DNA from: CALAEC01 sp050692915
GTDB taxonomy: Bacteria > Actinomycetota > UBA4738 > CALAEC01
Assembly: GCA_050692915.1 (NCBI GenBank)
Contig: JBOGVU010000002.1
Span: 16,871 to 80,870, forward strand
DNA length: 64,000 bases
Direction: 5' to 3'
In this document: positions 6,988-16,591 of the stretch, one piece after another
Layout of the letters: each line of letters starts with the position of its first letter
How positions within the stretch are numbered: the stretch's first letter is position 1
The notes under the pieces: generated by a model
Seen by the model: the letters and a program-made list of their open reading frames with translations, nothing else
Databases searched by the model: none
What the model was told of the DNA's origin: nothing
Position numbers and translations under genes: made by a program

Positions 6988-8208
6988 TCACGCGGTTGCC
7001 GCCCTCTCGAGAAGGGCCGCGAACCGGGAGATGGCCTCCTCTTCGAGCGCTGGGACCGCGTGCTGGTAGATGGCCTGGGTGGTGGCGACGTGCTTGTGGC
7101 CGAGGATCCGGCTCACCACTTCGGTCTGGATGCCCGCCTTCAGGCTCAGCGTGGCGAAGGTGTGGCGGAGGTCGTGGAACCGGATCCGGGGGAGCCCGGT
7201 CCGCTCCACCAGTCGCCGGAAGCGCTGGCTCACCGAATCGGGATCGAGGGGTCGGCCATCGTCCCGCCGGAAGACGAGCATGCGGTCGTCCTGAGTCCGG
7301 ACCCTGGGGGCGGCCTCGAGCTGCCGCCGCCGGTGCTCCCTCAGTATCCCAGCCGTCTCCTCGTCGAGGGGTACGGCTCTTCGGCCTCGATCGGTCTTCG
7401 GCGGGCCGAACCGAAGCGGTGCTCCCTTGGGGCCTTTGGACAGAGCCTGGGTGACGTGGAGCCTGCGTGCGGCGAGGTCGAGCCCCGGCCAGGTCGCAGC
7501 GAGCAGCTCCCCTCGCCGCATCCCGGCGGTCGCCGCCAGGCGCCACAGGGCGTACAGGGGGTCGTCGTGGAGTTGGCTCAGGAACGACGCCAATTGCTCG
7601 TCGGTCCAGGTCTTCATCTCTCTGTGGATGGCCGGCAGCTTGTGGGCTCTTCGTGCTGGATTCGCAGGTAGGAGGCCCTCTTCGACCGCGTCCTCCAGGA
7701 CCTTGCGGAGGATCATGTGCACGTTGTGCACTGACTTGGGAGCGAGTAGCCCCTTCCCCCGGACGCGCCCCTTGGCCCTGATGTCGGAGTAGAAGGCCTG
7801 GATCATCGGACGGGTGAGGGCACGCAGCGGCACGCCCCCGATCCCGTAGTCGTCGTTGCAGATGTAGCGCCCTATGTTGACCGCGTAGTTGTCCGCGGTC
7901 GTGGGCCGCAGGTGGATCCTCGACGGGCGCCACCGCCCGAGGTACTCCCCGAGCGGCAGCTTCGACGGCGGCCCGAAGCTCCCCGATCGAAGGCTCCGGA
8001 CGAGCTCCCCCAGCTCCCGCTCGGCCTCCTCCCTGGAGGGGAACCCCGAGCGGAACGTCTTCGATCGCTTCGCGACGCCGCTCGGGTGGGTATCCACGTA
8101 GAAGCCCCAGCTCGCGAACGCCGTCGACCCGCACCGACCGCACGCCCTCGCACCTTTCCTCCAGAACGACCCGCACGAGCACCGCTTCGCGATCACGCCC
8201 CTCCTCAT
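6988..8208 (-). CDS. tyrosine recombinase (integrase) with N-terminal zinc ribbon
   Basis: This 406-residue protein would catalyse site-specific recombination between attP and the tRNA attB. The N-terminus carries a CxC...CxxC group (Cys10, 12, 23, 26) that probably binds zinc, followed by an arm-binding segment. A SAM-like core-binding domain (about 80-185) follows. The catalytic domain shows Arg in GMRRGEL (about 231), HDLRH (about 345-349), GHKH (about 371) and the nucleophile Tyr in QAIYQHA (about 381). ATG 8208 is chosen for its GGGAGG spacing; GTG 8214 is possible. It is the only recombinase gene in 64 kb, although eight att-like sites are present. The CTGATACC repeats on both sides are candidate arm sites and may autoregulate its promoter. 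Confidence 0.93.
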   Translation of the reverse strand: MRRGVIAKRCSCGSFWRKGARACGRCGSTAFASWGFYVDTHPSGVAKRSKTFRSGFPSREEAERELGELVRSLRSGSFGPPSKLPLGEYLGRWRPSRIHLRPTTADNYAVNIGRYICNDDYGIGGVPLRALTRPMIQAFYSDIRAKGRVRGKGLLAPKSVHNVHMILRKVLEDAVEEGLLPANPARRAHKLPAIHREMKTWTDEQLASFLSQLHDDPLYALWRLAATAGMRRGELLAATWPGLDLAARRLHVTQALSKGPKGAPLRFGPPKTDRGRRAVPLDEETAGILREHRRRQLEAAPRVRTQDDRMLVFRRDDGRPLDPDSVSQRFRRLVERTGLPRIRFHDLRHTFATLSLKAGIQTEVVSRILGHKHVATTQAIYQHAVPALEEEAISRFAALLERAATA

Positions 8209-8345
8209 GCCCACCGCCTCCCTCCCTGGCTGGCGCCGTCTGGCTCCACGTGGGGAGTCTGCGGCGAATCACCTCGACGCGGAGGACGAGGCTCGCTGGG
8301 GGTGGCAACCAGCGATGAGGCCGGGACCTGCGGCTACGAGCGCCC

Positions 8346-8364
8346 CTGATACCGGCCTGATACC
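8346..8364. repeat. CTGATACC direct-repeat pair upstream of the integrase
   Basis: Two CTGATACC units start at 8346 and 8357, exactly 11 bp apart, as at 6965/6976 and (with one change) 54194/54205. The pair lies about 140 bases before the integrase start, between it and the divergent transporter. It is probably an integrase arm-binding site that also overlaps the integrase promoter region. Confidence 0.6.
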
Positions 8365-8425
8365 GGGAGAGGCCCGGTGGACCGCTGATGTTGCCCGCAA
8401 TCTTCCTCTCGCCCATGCTCCAGGC

Positions 8426-9607
8426 GTGTCTGGCCACCACGACTCTCACCTCGGGCTCTTCCTGCGCTTCTTCCGCTTCGGCCTGCTCGCGTGGGGCGGC
8501 CCCGTGGCGCAGATCGCGATGGTCCGGGAGGAGCTGGTCGAGCGGGAGGGATGGATCTCGAGGGAGCGGTTCAACCGCGTGCTCTCCGTGTACCAGTTGC
8601 TCCCCGGTCCGGAGGCACACGAGCTGTGCGTGTACTTCGGGTACGTGGCCCGAGGGCGTCTCGGAGGGCTCCTGGCCGGTTTGGGGTTCATGCTCCCTGG
8701 GTTCACGTTGATCCTCGCGCTCTCTTGGCTCTACGTCCGATATCGAATCACCGACGTGGTGCCGAACGGGCTCTTCTACGGGTTCCAGGCGGCCGTGTTG
8801 GCCCTGATCATCCGCGCGGTGCACCGGATCGGTCGCCACGTCCTGACGGACCCGTGGCTGTGGGGCATCGGCCTGGCGGCCACCGGGGCCGACCTCGCGG
8901 GTGTCCACTTCGGGGTCACCCTGGTCGTGGCGGGGGCCACCTACGCCGCGCTCCGCCGGAGGAGGTTCGTCCTGGCCGCGGGGGTGGTCCTCGCGGCCAC
9001 GCTGGCGGCGGTCCTCGTTCCGGCCCTCCACTCGGCCCTGGAGCCCGGTCCCGCGGTCGCCGCCACGACCACCTCCACGCCGTCGCTCGCCCGCCTGTTC
9101 GGTTCGGGCCTCCTGGCGGGACTCCTCACCTTCGGGGGCGCCTACACGGTGATCCCGTTCCTGCGGCGGGAGGCGGTGGCCTCAGGCGCGTGGATGACCG
9201 ACGCGCAGTTCGTCGACGGGATCGCCCTCTCGGGCATCCTGCCGGCCCCACTGGTGATCGTCGGGACCTTCGTGGGGTACGTGGGCGGCGGTCTTCCCGG
9301 GGCACTTGTCGTGACCGCAGGGATCTTCCTTCCCGCGTTCTCGTTCACGCTGATCGGACACCGATACATCGAGCGGCTGGTGGATGTGCCGCAGTTTCAC
9401 TCGCTCCTGGACGGCGTGACGGCGGGGGTCGTCGGCCTCATCGCGGCCACCACGATCCGGCTGGCGCCCACCTCCGTCCCGGACGTTCCCGCCGGCGTCG
9501 TCGCCGCGGCCGCGCTCGCGGTCCTGTACCTATGGAAATCCAAGATGGCGATCGCTGCCGTGATCCTCGGCGGAGGGCTCCTCGGGATCCTGGTCGTCCG
9601 GCTCTGA
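8426..9607 (+). CDS. chrA: ChrA-family chromate transporter (two CHR domains)
   Basis: From GTG 8426 the protein has 393 residues and the length of a long-chain ChrA with two homologous CHR domains. The first domain opens LGLFLRFFRFGLLAWGGPVAQ and continues with RFNRVLSVYQLLPGPEA. The second starts near LLAGLLTFGGAYTVIPFL and repeats the pattern with DGIALSGILPAPLV. About ten hydrophobic segments are visible. Family members export chromate or related oxyanions in exchange for sulphate or protons. A longer frame from 8207 exists, but its extra residues lack family features and run through the arm-site repeat, so the later GTG is preferred. The gene is divergent from the integrase and is likely cargo. 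Confidence 0.85.
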   Translation: MSGHHDSHLGLFLRFFRFGLLAWGGPVAQIAMVREELVEREGWISRERFNRVLSVYQLLPGPEAHELCVYFGYVARGRLGGLLAGLGFMLPGFTLILALSWLYVRYRITDVVPNGLFYGFQAAVLALIIRAVHRIGRHVLTDPWLWGIGLAATGADLAGVHFGVTLVVAGATYAALRRRRFVLAAGVVLAATLAAVLVPALHSALEPGPAVAATTTSTPSLARLFGSGLLAGLLTFGGAYTVIPFLRREAVASGAWMTDAQFVDGIALSGILPAPLVIVGTFVGYVGGGLPGALVVTAGIFLPAFSFTLIGHRYIERLVDVPQFHSLLDGVTAGVVGLIAATTIRLAPTSVPDVPAGVVAAAALAVLYLWKSKMAIAAVILGGGLLGILVVRL

Positions 9608-9662
9608 CGATGCGTCGATATCATCGGTGACCGAGCTCAGTAGCGCTGGACCCCAGAATCTC

Positions 9663-9876
9663 GTGGCTAAATTGTGGCTGACTCAGGTGATGTGACGTGA
9701 CGTCAGAGCACCTCATATGACCTGTCACCAGCGGATATGCCTCAGCTGACCCGCTTCGCGCGATCTCATAACCCAGAGGTCGCTGGTTCAAATCCAGCCC
9801 GCGCAACGAGCGAAGCGCAGTTGAAGGCGGCTCCCGAAACCCGGGAGCCGCCTCTCTTGTGGCCAATCTGTGGCTA
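9663..9876 (+). repeat. att-like site 2 (3' half of a CAU tRNA)
   Basis: GTGGCT pair at 9663 and 9674; degenerate phased tract; tRNA 3' half at 9765-9807; hairpin at 9826-9852; and a second pair, TGTGGCCA and TGTGGCTA, at 9858 and 9869 (11 bp). The half-site before the anticodon loop is degenerate here. The sequence just upstream (CGCTTCGCGCGAT) differs from the other copies, so this site may have had a different history. Confidence 0.75.
9826..9852 (+). terminator. terminator-like hairpin after tRNA fragment 2
   Basis: A stem of about 11 bp (GGCGGCTCCCG with CGGGAGCCGCC) and a short loop are followed by TCTCTT. It could also serve the convergent giant gene that ends at 9906. Confidence 0.6.
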
Positions 9877-9905
9877 GATTCCGCGGGGCGTTTCCGAGGC
9901 CAAAT

Positions 9906-12900
9906 TCACGAGGCGGACGGGCAGCGCTCGAGGTGGAGGTACTGGCGGCACTCGTCGTCCGTGAATCCTCTGGTCACCCGTTCTCGAGCTAACTCCATCA
10001 GCTCGTTCAGTCGCAACAGGTAGACGCGAACGCTCCCGTCGCCGCTCGATGCGGCAAGGCGACCCCCGTCCGGACTGAATGCGACCTCGTTGACGGCGAA
10101 GGTGGGGCCCATCAGCCTGAGGACCTCTTCCCCGGTAGCGGCGTCCCACACCCGGACGGTGGTATCGTCGCCCGCCGTGGCCACGAGCGAGCCGTCCGGG
10201 CTGAATCTCGCGTCCCAGACCACCCCCAAGTGCCCCTTCAACCCGACGAGTTCCTCGCCCGAGGCGAGGTCCCAGATCTTGGCGGTGCCGTCCCCCAGCG
10301 CCGTGACCAAGCGGCTTCCGTCGGGGCTGAAGTCGGAGCTGTACACGCGGACGCCTGCCTGGAACGTGCGCACCTCCCGCCCGGAGCCCACGTGCCACAG
10401 CTTGGCGGTTCCCTCCCAGCTCGCCGTGGCCAACCGGGACCCGTCGGGGCTGAAGGAAAGGCGGAAGACGGCGCCCTGGGGCGGTGTGGAGTCCGAGTGC
10501 TCGAGCCGGCGCACCATCGCGCCGGTGGATGCATCCCACAGGGTCACCGTCCCGTCGGCGCTGGCGCTGGCCAGAAGGCTCCCATCGGGGCTGAAGGCCA
10601 CCGCCGGAAGCCAGAAGAACCTCGTTTCGGGTGTCAGGTTGTGGATGACGGCTGCCGATGACACATCCCACACGGTCACGACGTGGGGTTCGACGACTGA
10701 GGAGGTGGTGGCGATCCGGCTGCCGTCCGGACTGAAGACCGCGTCCGACACCTCTCCCGTGCCCACCCGCAAGGTCCCGAGATGCTGTCCGGTGGAGGCG
10801 TCCCAGATGCGTACCTTTCCATCTCCCTCCCCGCCCGGGACCAGGAGGCGCGTCCCGTCCGGGCTGTATGCCACCTGAGCCTCGAGTCCAACGGGGCTGA
10901 CGATGGTGAGGGCCTCCCGGCCTCCCTGGGGCGTGATATCCCAGATCCTTGCCGTCCCGTCGTCACTGCCGGTGGCCACGAGGGCGCCGTCGAGGCTGAA
11001 GGAGACGCTTCCGACCGATTCGCCATGGCCGGAGAGCACGAGGAGCTCCTTCCCGGTCTTCGCGTCCCACAGCCTCGCTGTGGCATCGGCGCTTCCGGTG
11101 GCCAGCCGGGTTCCGTCCCGGCTGAACTCGATGTGCCAGACCCAGCCGGTGTGGCCTTCCAAGGTGAGAAGCTCCCCGCCGGTTCGGATGTCCCAGACCT
11201 TCCCGGTCCCGTCGATGCTCGCGGTGGCCAGCTTTCGGCCGTCGGGGCTGAACGCCACCGACGAGACGTCGTTGTCGTGACCGCGCAGCGTCAGAAGCTC
11301 CTCGCCCGTCCGAGCGTCCCACACGATGGCGGTCTTCGCGCCCAGGCACGCGCCGGCCGCGATCCTCTTCCCGTCGGGGCTGAACTTGTTTCCGCAGAGC
11401 CCGGTCCCCTCCGGATTCGAGGCAGTCAGCAGTTCCTCACCGCTGGCCGCATCCCAGATCCTGAGGACGCCCTCTGCCCCCGACGTAGCCACACGGGAGC
11501 CATCTGGGCTGAACGAGGCGCTGATCACCGAATCCTGATGCCCCGAGAGCGTGACGACCTTCTCGCCTGTGTCGGCATCCCACACGATCGACGTGCGGTC
11601 CTCGCTAGCCGTCACGAGGCGAGACCCGTCCGCGCTGAACTCGAGGTCGTTGACCCCACCGGCGTGGCCCTCGAGCGTCAGTAGCTGTTCGCCGTTGCTC
11701 GTGTCCCATAGGGCGGCGTCGCTTCCGCTCGTTCCGTGGGCGGAGCCCGCCGCGGCCAACCGAGTGCCGTCGGGGCTCAGGTCCGTGGCTCCTCCGGCGG
11801 GTCCCACGCTCAACACGACGCGGGAGGCCTGGACGGCCTGGTGGAGGGCCTCGACCGCATCCCTCCCCACCGGCAGCCCACCGGCCCGATAGGCGCGGAT
11901 CGCCTCCAGGGCCAGGAGGATGCTCCGGTCGGGGTCCTCACCACGGCTGGCCACGGCGGCGGTCGCCAGTCCCTGGGCCATCGCTACGGTGGCCTCGCGC
12001 TCCGCCCGCCGTCGTTGGCCGAGGGCAAACGTCGCCAGCCCCGAGGCGATCAGGGCGGCCACGGTGAGCACGGCCACGAGGGCTCTCAACCGGACGAGGG
12101 ATCGGCGCTCCAACAGCGCCTCGTGGGCCTTCCGAGCCTCTTCGTTCGCCCGATCGGCCTCCCCCTGGGCCAGGCTTGCCTCGAGGTAGTCGCGCTCGTC
12201 CGCCGTGAGGGCCAGCCCGGATGACTCGGCCCACGCCTCGAACTGGTCGAGGTGGCCGCCCCGGACCAGATAGCTCGGGTCCCGGCCGGCTTCTTCCCAC
12301 TCCCGAGCGGACGTCGCCAGGCGGCGATGCATCCTGACGTCCTCCCGGGCGCCCTCGATCCAGACTCGGAGACGAGACCATTCGCTGAGCAGGGCCTCGT
12401 GGGCCACCTCCACGGTGGGGCCACGGGTGAGGGGATCCCGGTCGAAGGAGAGGAGCCGGCGGGCTCCGAAGGTGTCGATCACCGACTCCATGGCCTCCCG
12501 GTCGACCTCGACCGAGGTGAGCTCGGCCCGCAGGACCCGCCGGCGAGTGTCCACGCTCCCTTCCTCTCCGAGGGTGACGAGGCGTAGGAAGAGCTGACGG
12601 GCAGCCTCCTTCCCCGCGTCGTTCAACCCCTCGTAGAGGTCCTCGGCCCGGCGAGCGAGGGCGCCGGAGACGCCCCCGATGTCCCGGTACGCCTCCAGGG
12701 TGAGGGTCGAGTCGGTCCGACGCTCGAAGAGCTCGGTGACGGCGTACTGGAGCAGCGGCAGGGCGCCGGGCTGGTCGGCTACGTCGGCCACGACCTCGGC
12801 GATCAGCCGGGGCTCCACTGCGATCCCGACGAGCTCTGCGGGACCGGTGACGGCCCGCTCCAGCTCCTCCACCGAAAGGGCAGTCACCGCCTGGCTCCGG

Positions 12901-15071
12901 GCGGCCAGGAGGTCGCCGAACCCCCGGTAGAGAAGGGGCCGGTCGTAGAAGTCGGCTCGGAGGGTCACGACGACCCGTACCCGACTCCGGGGATCGGTGG
13001 CGGCGGTGAGAAGTGCGGTCAGGAACCTGGCTCGTTCGTCCTGGTCGTCGACCTGGGTGAACACCTCCTCGAACTGGTCGATCAGGAGCAGAAGCTCCGA
13101 ATCGTCGGACGGAAGGACCGCCTCGGTTGCCCGGACGAGGCCGTAGGTGTCCTGTCCCATCTCCACGTTGAGGTCGGGAGGGGGATCCACTGCGATCCTC
13201 ATGAGGGCTGCCCCCAGCTCCTCGAACGGATGCGGCCCCGGGACCATCTCAACGACGAACCACCGATGGGATCCGGGAAGAGCGCCCTCTCTGAGGGCCG
13301 GGATCAGTCCGGCCCGGACCAGCGAGGACTTGCCGCTCCCGGACGGGCCCACGATCGCGAGGAATCGGGACCCCTCACCCGGCTCTGCCATCCGACCCAC
13401 GAGACCCTCCGTGAGCGCTTCGCGGCCGAAGAAGTCGGCGGCGTCGGCCTCGAAGAACGCCCGCAGCCCCTTGTAGGGGTTGCGCAGCTCCACGTCGGGG
13501 GCGCGGACCCCTCGGACCCTGGCGCGAGCAACGGCGCCGCGGAAGGCTGCGGCGAGGGCCTGGGGGTCCGGGTAGCGGTCTCCGGGGTCCTTGGCCGTGG
13601 CCCGCTCGATGACCTCTTCGACCGCCGCGGGGACCTCCGGGCGCAGGGCCCGGATCCGAGGAAGCGGCTCGCGCAGTTGCTTCTCCACGACCTCGTGAAC
13701 GGGGGTCTCGGCGAAGGGGTGGCGCCCGACCAGGACCTCGTATAGGACCAGCCCGAGGCTGTAGATGTCGGTGCGCGTGGTCGCGGGATCGCCCCGGATC
13801 TCCTCGGGGGAGAGGTAGTAGGCGAGCGGGCTGGGGGTGCCGCCCGATGCTGCCACGTCGGCCGCCGCCAGGTCCTTGGCGATACCGAAGTCGGAGAGGT
13901 AGGCGTTCCCGTCCTCGTCGAACAGGATGTTGGCGGGCTTCACGTCGCGGTGGACCACCCCCTGGCGGTGGGCGGCGGCCAGGGCCAGGGCGAGCTCGTC
14001 GAGGAGCCGCGCCGCCCCGTCAGCTTGTAGGGAGCCATGGGCCAGGGCCCCCCGAAGGCTGCCTCCCCGCAGGTACCGCATCACCAGGTACGCCCCATCG
14101 GGCTCTCTCCAGAAGTCGTACAAGGGGACGATGTGAGGGTGCTCCAGGCGGGCCACCAGCTGGGCCTCCGACTCGAACCGCCGGATGAACTCGGGGTCGT
14201 TGGCGAACCGGGGATGGATCACTTTCACGGCCACTTCCCGGCCCACCTGGGGCTGGAAGGCCCGGTGGACCGCCCCGAAGGCGCCGGCCCCGATCTCCTC
14301 GAGGAGTCGGTACCCCCTGAGGGGCTCTCCGCGGATCTCGAGGGCGAGGTCCTGCCGGAGGATCTGCTCTTGGAGACGTTGAAGCTCCGATGAGGGATCG
14401 ATGCCGAGCTCCTCGGCGAGGATCTCACGAGCCCTCTGGAAGGCGGCGAGGGCGTCGCCCTGCCGGCCGGATCGGTAAAGAGCGAGCATGAGCTGCCCCC
14501 ATAACCGCTCCCTCAGCGGATACACGCCGATGAGGGTCTCCAGCTCGGGGACGAGCTCGATGTGGCGTCCCAGGGCCAGTTCGGCGTCGATCCGTCCTTC
14601 CGTGGCGGCCACCCGCAGCTCTTCGAGCCGGGCGATCTCCGGCTGCAGGGACGCCTGGTGCGTTAGGTCGTCGAGGGCAGGACCCCTCCAGAGCGACAGC
14701 GCCTCGTCGAGGGTGCGGGCCGCGGTGGCGGGGTCGGCGGGGAGCAGGTGCCGGCCCTCCTGGACCAGGGCCTCGAATCGGAGGACGTCGATCTCGGATG
14801 GATCGGCGTGAACGACGTACCCGCCTGAGCGACTCTCGATGCGTTCCCGACCCAGCGCTTTGCGGAGGTGAGAGACGTAGCCCTGGAGGGTGCTGCGGGC
14901 GGCCTCCGGGACGTCCTCCCCCCAGACTTGGTCGATCAGCCGGTCTGAGGTAACCAGTCCGTTGGCCCTGAGGAGCAGGTGAACGAGCACCGCCCGCTGC
15001 TTGGGCCCTCCGAGAGGGAGTGCCCTTCGCCCCCGGGTGACCTCAACCGGCCCGAGGAGCCGAAACTGCAT
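9906..15071 (-). CDS. BTAD-kinase-STAND NTPase-TM-WD40 giant regulator, copy 1
   Basis: The 1721-residue protein joins five modules. First is a SARP-type winged helix with a BTAD repeat region (about 1-245). A Ser/Thr kinase follows (YRLLEEIGAGAFG at about 253, HRDVKPAN at about 373, DFG at about 393). Next is a STAND/nSTAND-type NTPase with Walker A GPSGSGKSS near 574 and Walker B LLLLIDQFEE near 660. One hydrophobic helix lies at about 992-1014. The rest is some 13 WD40 blades with repeated FSPDG and WD motifs, ending in CRQYLHLERC. Known relatives are actinobacterial signalling or conflict proteins. With one TM helix, the DNA-binding, kinase and NTPase parts would face the cytoplasm and the propeller the outside (inference). 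No ribosome site precedes the ATG, so a leaderless transcript is likely. A paralogue lies at 18963. Confidence 0.9.
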   Translation of the reverse strand: MQFRLLGPVEVTRGRRALPLGGPKQRAVLVHLLLRANGLVTSDRLIDQVWGEDVPEAARSTLQGYVSHLRKALGRERIESRSGGYVVHADPSEIDVLRFEALVQEGRHLLPADPATAARTLDEALSLWRGPALDDLTHQASLQPEIARLEELRVAATEGRIDAELALGRHIELVPELETLIGVYPLRERLWGQLMLALYRSGRQGDALAAFQRAREILAEELGIDPSSELQRLQEQILRQDLALEIRGEPLRGYRLLEEIGAGAFGAVHRAFQPQVGREVAVKVIHPRFANDPEFIRRFESEAQLVARLEHPHIVPLYDFWREPDGAYLVMRYLRGGSLRGALAHGSLQADGAARLLDELALALAAAHRQGVVHRDVKPANILFDEDGNAYLSDFGIAKDLAAADVAASGGTPSPLAYYLSPEEIRGDPATTRTDIYSLGLVLYEVLVGRHPFAETPVHEVVEKQLREPLPRIRALRPEVPAAVEEVIERATAKDPGDRYPDPQALAAAFRGAVARARVRGVRAPDVELRNPYKGLRAFFEADAADFFGREALTEGLVGRMAEPGEGSRFLAIVGPSGSGKSSLVRAGLIPALREGALPGSHRWFVVEMVPGPHPFEELGAALMRIAVDPPPDLNVEMGQDTYGLVRATEAVLPSDDSELLLLIDQFEEVFTQVDDQDERARFLTALLTAATDPRSRVRVVVTLRADFYDRPLLYRGFGDLLAARSQAVTALSVEELERAVTGPAELVGIAVEPRLIAEVVADVADQPGALPLLQYAVTELFERRTDSTLTLEAYRDIGGVSGALARRAEDLYEGLNDAGKEAARQLFLRLVTLGEEGSVDTRRRVLRAELTSVEVDREAMESVIDTFGARRLLSFDRDPLTRGPTVEVAHEALLSEWSRLRVWIEGAREDVRMHRRLATSAREWEEAGRDPSYLVRGGHLDQFEAWAESSGLALTADERDYLEASLAQGEADRANEEARKAHEALLERRSLVRLRALVAVLTVAALIASGLATFALGQRRRAEREATVAMAQGLATAAVASRGEDPDRSILLALEAIRAYRAGGLPVGRDAVEALHQAVQASRVVLSVGPAGGATDLSPDGTRLAAAGSAHGTSGSDAALWDTSNGEQLLTLEGHAGGVNDLEFSADGSRLVTASEDRTSIVWDADTGEKVVTLSGHQDSVISASFSPDGSRVATSGAEGVLRIWDAASGEELLTASNPEGTGLCGNKFSPDGKRIAAGACLGAKTAIVWDARTGEELLTLRGHDNDVSSVAFSPDGRKLATASIDGTGKVWDIRTGGELLTLEGHTGWVWHIEFSRDGTRLATGSADATARLWDAKTGKELLVLSGHGESVGSVSFSLDGALVATGSDDGTARIWDITPQGGREALTIVSPVGLEAQVAYSPDGTRLLVPGGEGDGKVRIWDASTGQHLGTLRVGTGEVSDAVFSPDGSRIATTSSVVEPHVVTVWDVSSAAVIHNLTPETRFFWLPAVAFSPDGSLLASASADGTVTLWDASTGAMVRRLEHSDSTPPQGAVFRLSFSPDGSRLATASWEGTAKLWHVGSGREVRTFQAGVRVYSSDFSPDGSRLVTALGDGTAKIWDLASGEELVGLKGHLGVVWDARFSPDGSLVATAGDDTTVRVWDAATGEEVLRLMGPTFAVNEVAFSPDGGRLAASSGDGSVRVYLLRLNELMELARERVTRGFTDDECRQYLHLERCPSAS

Positions 15072-15187
15072 GCCGCGACGGTACGACTTCTCCGCTCGGA
15101 GAGGAATACCCGCCTGCCTTCGGTGTCCAAGGGTTTTCCAAGTCGCCGGTGTTCCGATCTATGGGTCTGAGCCGAGAGGTGGGAGTC

Positions 15188-16372
15188 ATGAACGCAAGCA
15201 GGACGAACTCGCAGCGTTGGCAGAAGTGTCTGGGACTCCTGTTCGCTGTGGGCCTTCTCGGTGTGGGCTGCTCGTCCGGGGAGCACGGAGCCTCGAGTTC
15301 GAGGCCGGTCGAGACGGGAGCCTTGCCTTCGTGCGCCCCCGGCACGATCACGACCGTGGCCGGGACGGGAACCTACGGTGATTCGGGGGACGGGGCACCG
15401 GCGACCAAAGCAGAGCTGGCCGGTCCCTATGCGGTGGCGACAGATGCTCACGGCAACGTGTACATCGGAGAGTTCGGATCGCTCGGCCCGTCAGGCGGCG
15501 GGCACCGCGTTCGCATGGTTTCCGAGGACGGCATCATCACGACGGTCGCCGGGACGGGGAAGCCGGGGTACTCGGGAGACGGCGGTCCTGCGACCGAGGC
15601 CAGACTCGATACGCCGACCGGCCTCGCCGTCGACGAGGCGGGCAACCTCTACATCGCCGATTCCGGCAACCACGTTGTCCGCAAGGTTGACTCCTCTGGC
15701 GTCATCACGACGGTGGCCGGGACGGGGAAGCCCGGATACTCGGGAGACGGCGGTCCTGCTCCGAGAGCCCGGATGGATCGCCCGGAGAACCTCTTCCTCA
15801 GGTCGGATGGAACCCTCTACGTCACCGACACCTTCAACATGACGGTGCGCAGGATCGACGCTACAGGGACCATCACGACGGTGGCCGGGACCGGGAAGCC
15901 GGGATACTCGGGAGACGGCGGTCCCGCGACGAAGTCACAGCTCTGGGAGCCACACGACATCGAGCTCGACGAAGCGGGGAACATGTACATCGCCGATACG
16001 TTCAACCACCGCGTTCGCGTGATTGACCCGGGAGATTCGATCACGACATATGCCGGGACCGGACAGCCTGGGGTGGTGGGCGAGGTCGGCGGGCCTGCAA
16101 CGTCGGCGGATATCGGTTTTCCTGCGGGCCTCGCCGTCGATGACGACGGGAGTCTGTATATCAGTGACAACGGCCACCGACGCGTCGTGAAGGTTGGGAA
16201 GGACGGAACGATCAGCCTGTTCGCCGGCAGCGGGTCCTTCGGGAACTCAGGCGATGGGGGTCCCGCCACGGACGCCGAGTTCGCGCATCTCGTGGGCCTC
16301 GCGTTCGATGCGGACGGGAACCTCTACATCGCAGACCGCGATAACCACAACGTCCGCAAGGTGTGCACGTGA
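15188..16372 (+). CDS. NHL-repeat beta-propeller lipoprotein
   Basis: This 394-residue protein starts at ATG 15188 after GAGAGGTGGGAG. A signal peptide ends in the lipobox LLGVGC, so the mature protein should be a lipid-anchored surface protein. Six tandem NHL-type blades follow, each built around TTVAGTGKPGYSGDGGPAT and LYIADSGNHVVRKV. The blades form a six-bladed propeller used for protein, carbohydrate or ligand binding, and no catalytic role can be inferred. It is divergent from giant regulator 1 (117 bases apart) and could share a control region with it. The near-identical DNA of blades 2 to 4 suggests recent internal duplication. Confidence 0.85.
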   Translation: MNASRTNSQRWQKCLGLLFAVGLLGVGCSSGEHGASSSRPVETGALPSCAPGTITTVAGTGTYGDSGDGAPATKAELAGPYAVATDAHGNVYIGEFGSLGPSGGGHRVRMVSEDGIITTVAGTGKPGYSGDGGPATEARLDTPTGLAVDEAGNLYIADSGNHVVRKVDSSGVITTVAGTGKPGYSGDGGPAPRARMDRPENLFLRSDGTLYVTDTFNMTVRRIDATGTITTVAGTGKPGYSGDGGPATKSQLWEPHDIELDEAGNMYIADTFNHRVRVIDPGDSITTYAGTGQPGVVGEVGGPATSADIGFPAGLAVDDDGSLYISDNGHRRVVKVGKDGTISLFAGSGSFGNSGDGGPATDAEFAHLVGLAFDADGNLYIADRDNHNVRKVCT

Positions 16373-16591
16373 CGACAGCAGGGATTCCCCCGGATTCTCC
16401 AAAGAAGCCCGGGGCGGAAGCGCCGACCGTGCCCACGTCGAGGAGGTCCTTCGGACCTTTGCCTTCGCCGAGGAGAGGAGGAGCAGACGAGGCCGCGCCT
16501 GCCACGCAAGGAAGGAGGTGGAAGGGCTTTGAGGACGTTGCTTGGCCGCGGGCAGGAAGCCAGCGGATGTCCCACAGGAGAGGAGAGAGAG

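Larger units (their letters stand above)
6893..9764. mobile_element. integrase-bearing cassette between att sites 1 and 2
   Basis: The interval between the first two tRNA 3'-half repeats holds an integrase whose gene ends 95 bases from the left tRNA fragment, the usual geometry of a tRNA-integrated element, and a ChrA-type transporter. CTGATACC arm-like pairs lie on both sides of the integrase (6965 and 8346). The right boundary instead has GTGGCT pairs (9663). The interval may therefore be a composite of two elements rather than one intact unit. No replication or transfer genes are present. Confidence 0.6.

Noticed and set aside
8207..8425. N-terminal extension of the chromate transporter
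   Set aside because: The extra codons run across the integrase start and arm repeat and show no membrane or family features; GTG 8426 fits better.
9930..11830. CRISPR-like or satellite repeats over the WD40 regions
   Set aside because: The pattern reflects repeated FSPDG and WD motifs within one open frame.
15350..16330. CRISPR-like regular repeats
   Set aside because: The periodic DNA is the coding sequence of NHL blades, with conserved protein motifs and no spacers.
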